The position numbers and the translations under genes were made by a program. 24,288 nucleotides of DNA from CAZADS01 sp964483985 (GTDB lineage Bacteria > Pseudomonadota > Alphaproteobacteria > Thalassobaculales > Thalassobaculaceae): assembly GCA_964483985.1 (NCBI GenBank), contig CAZADS010000057.1:1-24288 (forward strand), given 5' to 3'. The first letter of the stretch is position 1, and the number at the start of each line of letters is the position of its first letter. Below, piece by piece: positions 23,852 through 24,288 of this stretch. The notes under the pieces were generated by a model that was given only the letters and a program-made list of their open reading frames with translations, had not been told where the DNA came from and did not search any database.

Positions 23852-24277
23852 ATGCTAGAACGCGAAATACGCAAGCATCCATCCGTTTTGCTATCCAAAA
23901 TAGAACGTGAGCAGTATTTTGAAGAAGGCGCTGTTTTACTGGAGGGCGTAATTAACGAAAAGTGGCTGAAGAAATTAAGAAAAGCACTAAACGAAATCGT
24001 CGAACGAAGCCGCGCTTTATCTAACTCTAACGACGATTACATTCTTGAAAACGGCCACAATACCAAGAAACCCCGTTTAAAAAGATTATCTAGTCCAGTG
24101 GATCATCATGTTGTCTTTAGGGAATTTTCATTCAACTCTCCAGCAGCCGACGCTGCTAGAGATGTGGTAGGCCCAAATGTTAAATTCCATCACTCTAAAT
24201 TAAACTTCAAATGGGCCAACGGTGGGGTAAAATTCGACTGGCACCAAGATATCCAAGCATGGCCGCTTACGGTCTAA
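23852..24277 (+). CDS. PhyH-type dioxygenase, N-terminal part, cut by in-frame TAA
   Basis: The visible 141 residues match the N-terminal half of phytanoyl-CoA dioxygenase (PhyH) family proteins, Fe(II)/2-oxoglutarate oxygenases of about 250-300 residues. The N-terminus has QYFEEGAVLLEGVI (21-34). FDWHQDIQAWP (128-138) holds the first two iron ligands, H131 and D133. AAAGGG lies about 8 bases before the ATG. The frame then meets TAA (24275-24277), directly after PLTV. Relatives I remember continue with a Tyr-Ser here (TNYSPLT-like), and the bases after the TAA encode SQV in the same frame. So the stop appears to replace a Tyr codon by one base change, either a real nonsense mutation or an error near the sequence end. 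As it stands the product lacks the distal iron-binding His and would be inactive. It follows the SDR gene by 35 bp. Confidence 0.75.
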   Translation: MLEREIRKHPSVLLSKIEREQYFEEGAVLLEGVINEKWLKKLRKALNEIVERSRALSNSNDDYILENGHNTKKPRLKRLSSPVDHHVVFREFSFNSPAADAARDVVGPNVKFHHSKLNFKWANGGVKFDWHQDIQAWPLTV

Positions 24278-24288
24278 AGCCAAGTTAC

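Overview
The window is a 24.3 kb piece of moderately AT-rich bacterial DNA with densely packed protein genes and short spacers. No gene-free stretch exceeds 300 bases, and I saw no tRNA, rRNA, CRISPR array, insertion sequence, integrase or phage gene. The gene mix suggests a Gram-negative, probably marine, alphaproteobacterium: ADP-heptose (LPS core) genes, an RTX protein for type I secretion, a hydantoinase pair, a class III CoA-transferase and a PhyH-type dioxygenase. The lineage is an inference from gene content, not a placement. The odd length and the damaged last gene would fit a whole metagenomic contig, but this cannot be proved here.

Layout. (1) 268-2693, plus strand: a SAM methyltransferase translationally coupled (ATGA overlap) to a 500-residue protein I cannot identify. 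(2) 2903-6434, minus strand: a gamma-glutamylcyclotransferase-like protein, a membrane-anchored trypsin-like protease, a NanM-type putative sugar O-methyltransferase and a MaoC-like hydratase. (3) 6679-10358, plus strand: a benzoate-CoA ligase family enzyme, an alpha/beta hydrolase and a CaiB/BaiF CoA-transferase, which together look like organic-acid (possibly aromatic) activation to CoA thioesters. (4) 10443-11819, plus strand: an RTX protein with five N-terminal 38-residue repeats, calcium-binding nonapeptides and a type I secretion-like tail. (5) 11869-14196, minus strand: arsJ and its partner GAPDH. Together these turn arsenate into 1-arseno-3-phosphoglycerate and export it. No arsR is present in the window. 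(6) 14308-17442, minus strand: a small secreted basic protein, a 3-hydroxyisobutyrate dehydrogenase-like reductase, heptose-7-phosphate kinase and heptose-bisphosphate phosphatase (ADP-heptose synthesis). (7) 17544-21448, minus strand: the hyuB-hyuA pair, overlapping by 4 bp. (8) 21647-24277, plus strand, divergent from hyuBA: an iron-containing alcohol dehydrogenase, an atypical SDR that lacks canonical catalytic residues, and the N-terminal part of a PhyH dioxygenase interrupted by an in-frame TAA 11 bases before the window ends.

How they work together. The clearest functional unit is GAPDH-ArsJ for arsenate resistance. Kinase and phosphatase supply two steps of ADP-heptose synthesis. HyuA and HyuB should form one ATP-dependent amide or lactam hydrolase (or a carboxylase-type enzyme). 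The ligase, hydrolase and CoA-transferase group, and the divergent dehydrogenase, SDR and dioxygenase group, look like two catabolic gene sets whose substrates cannot be read from sequence. I see no single new defence or mobile system. The least explained items are the 500-residue protein paired with a methyltransferase, the repeat-RTX fusion, the SDR without its catalytic Ser and Lys, and the stop codon in the dioxygenase.
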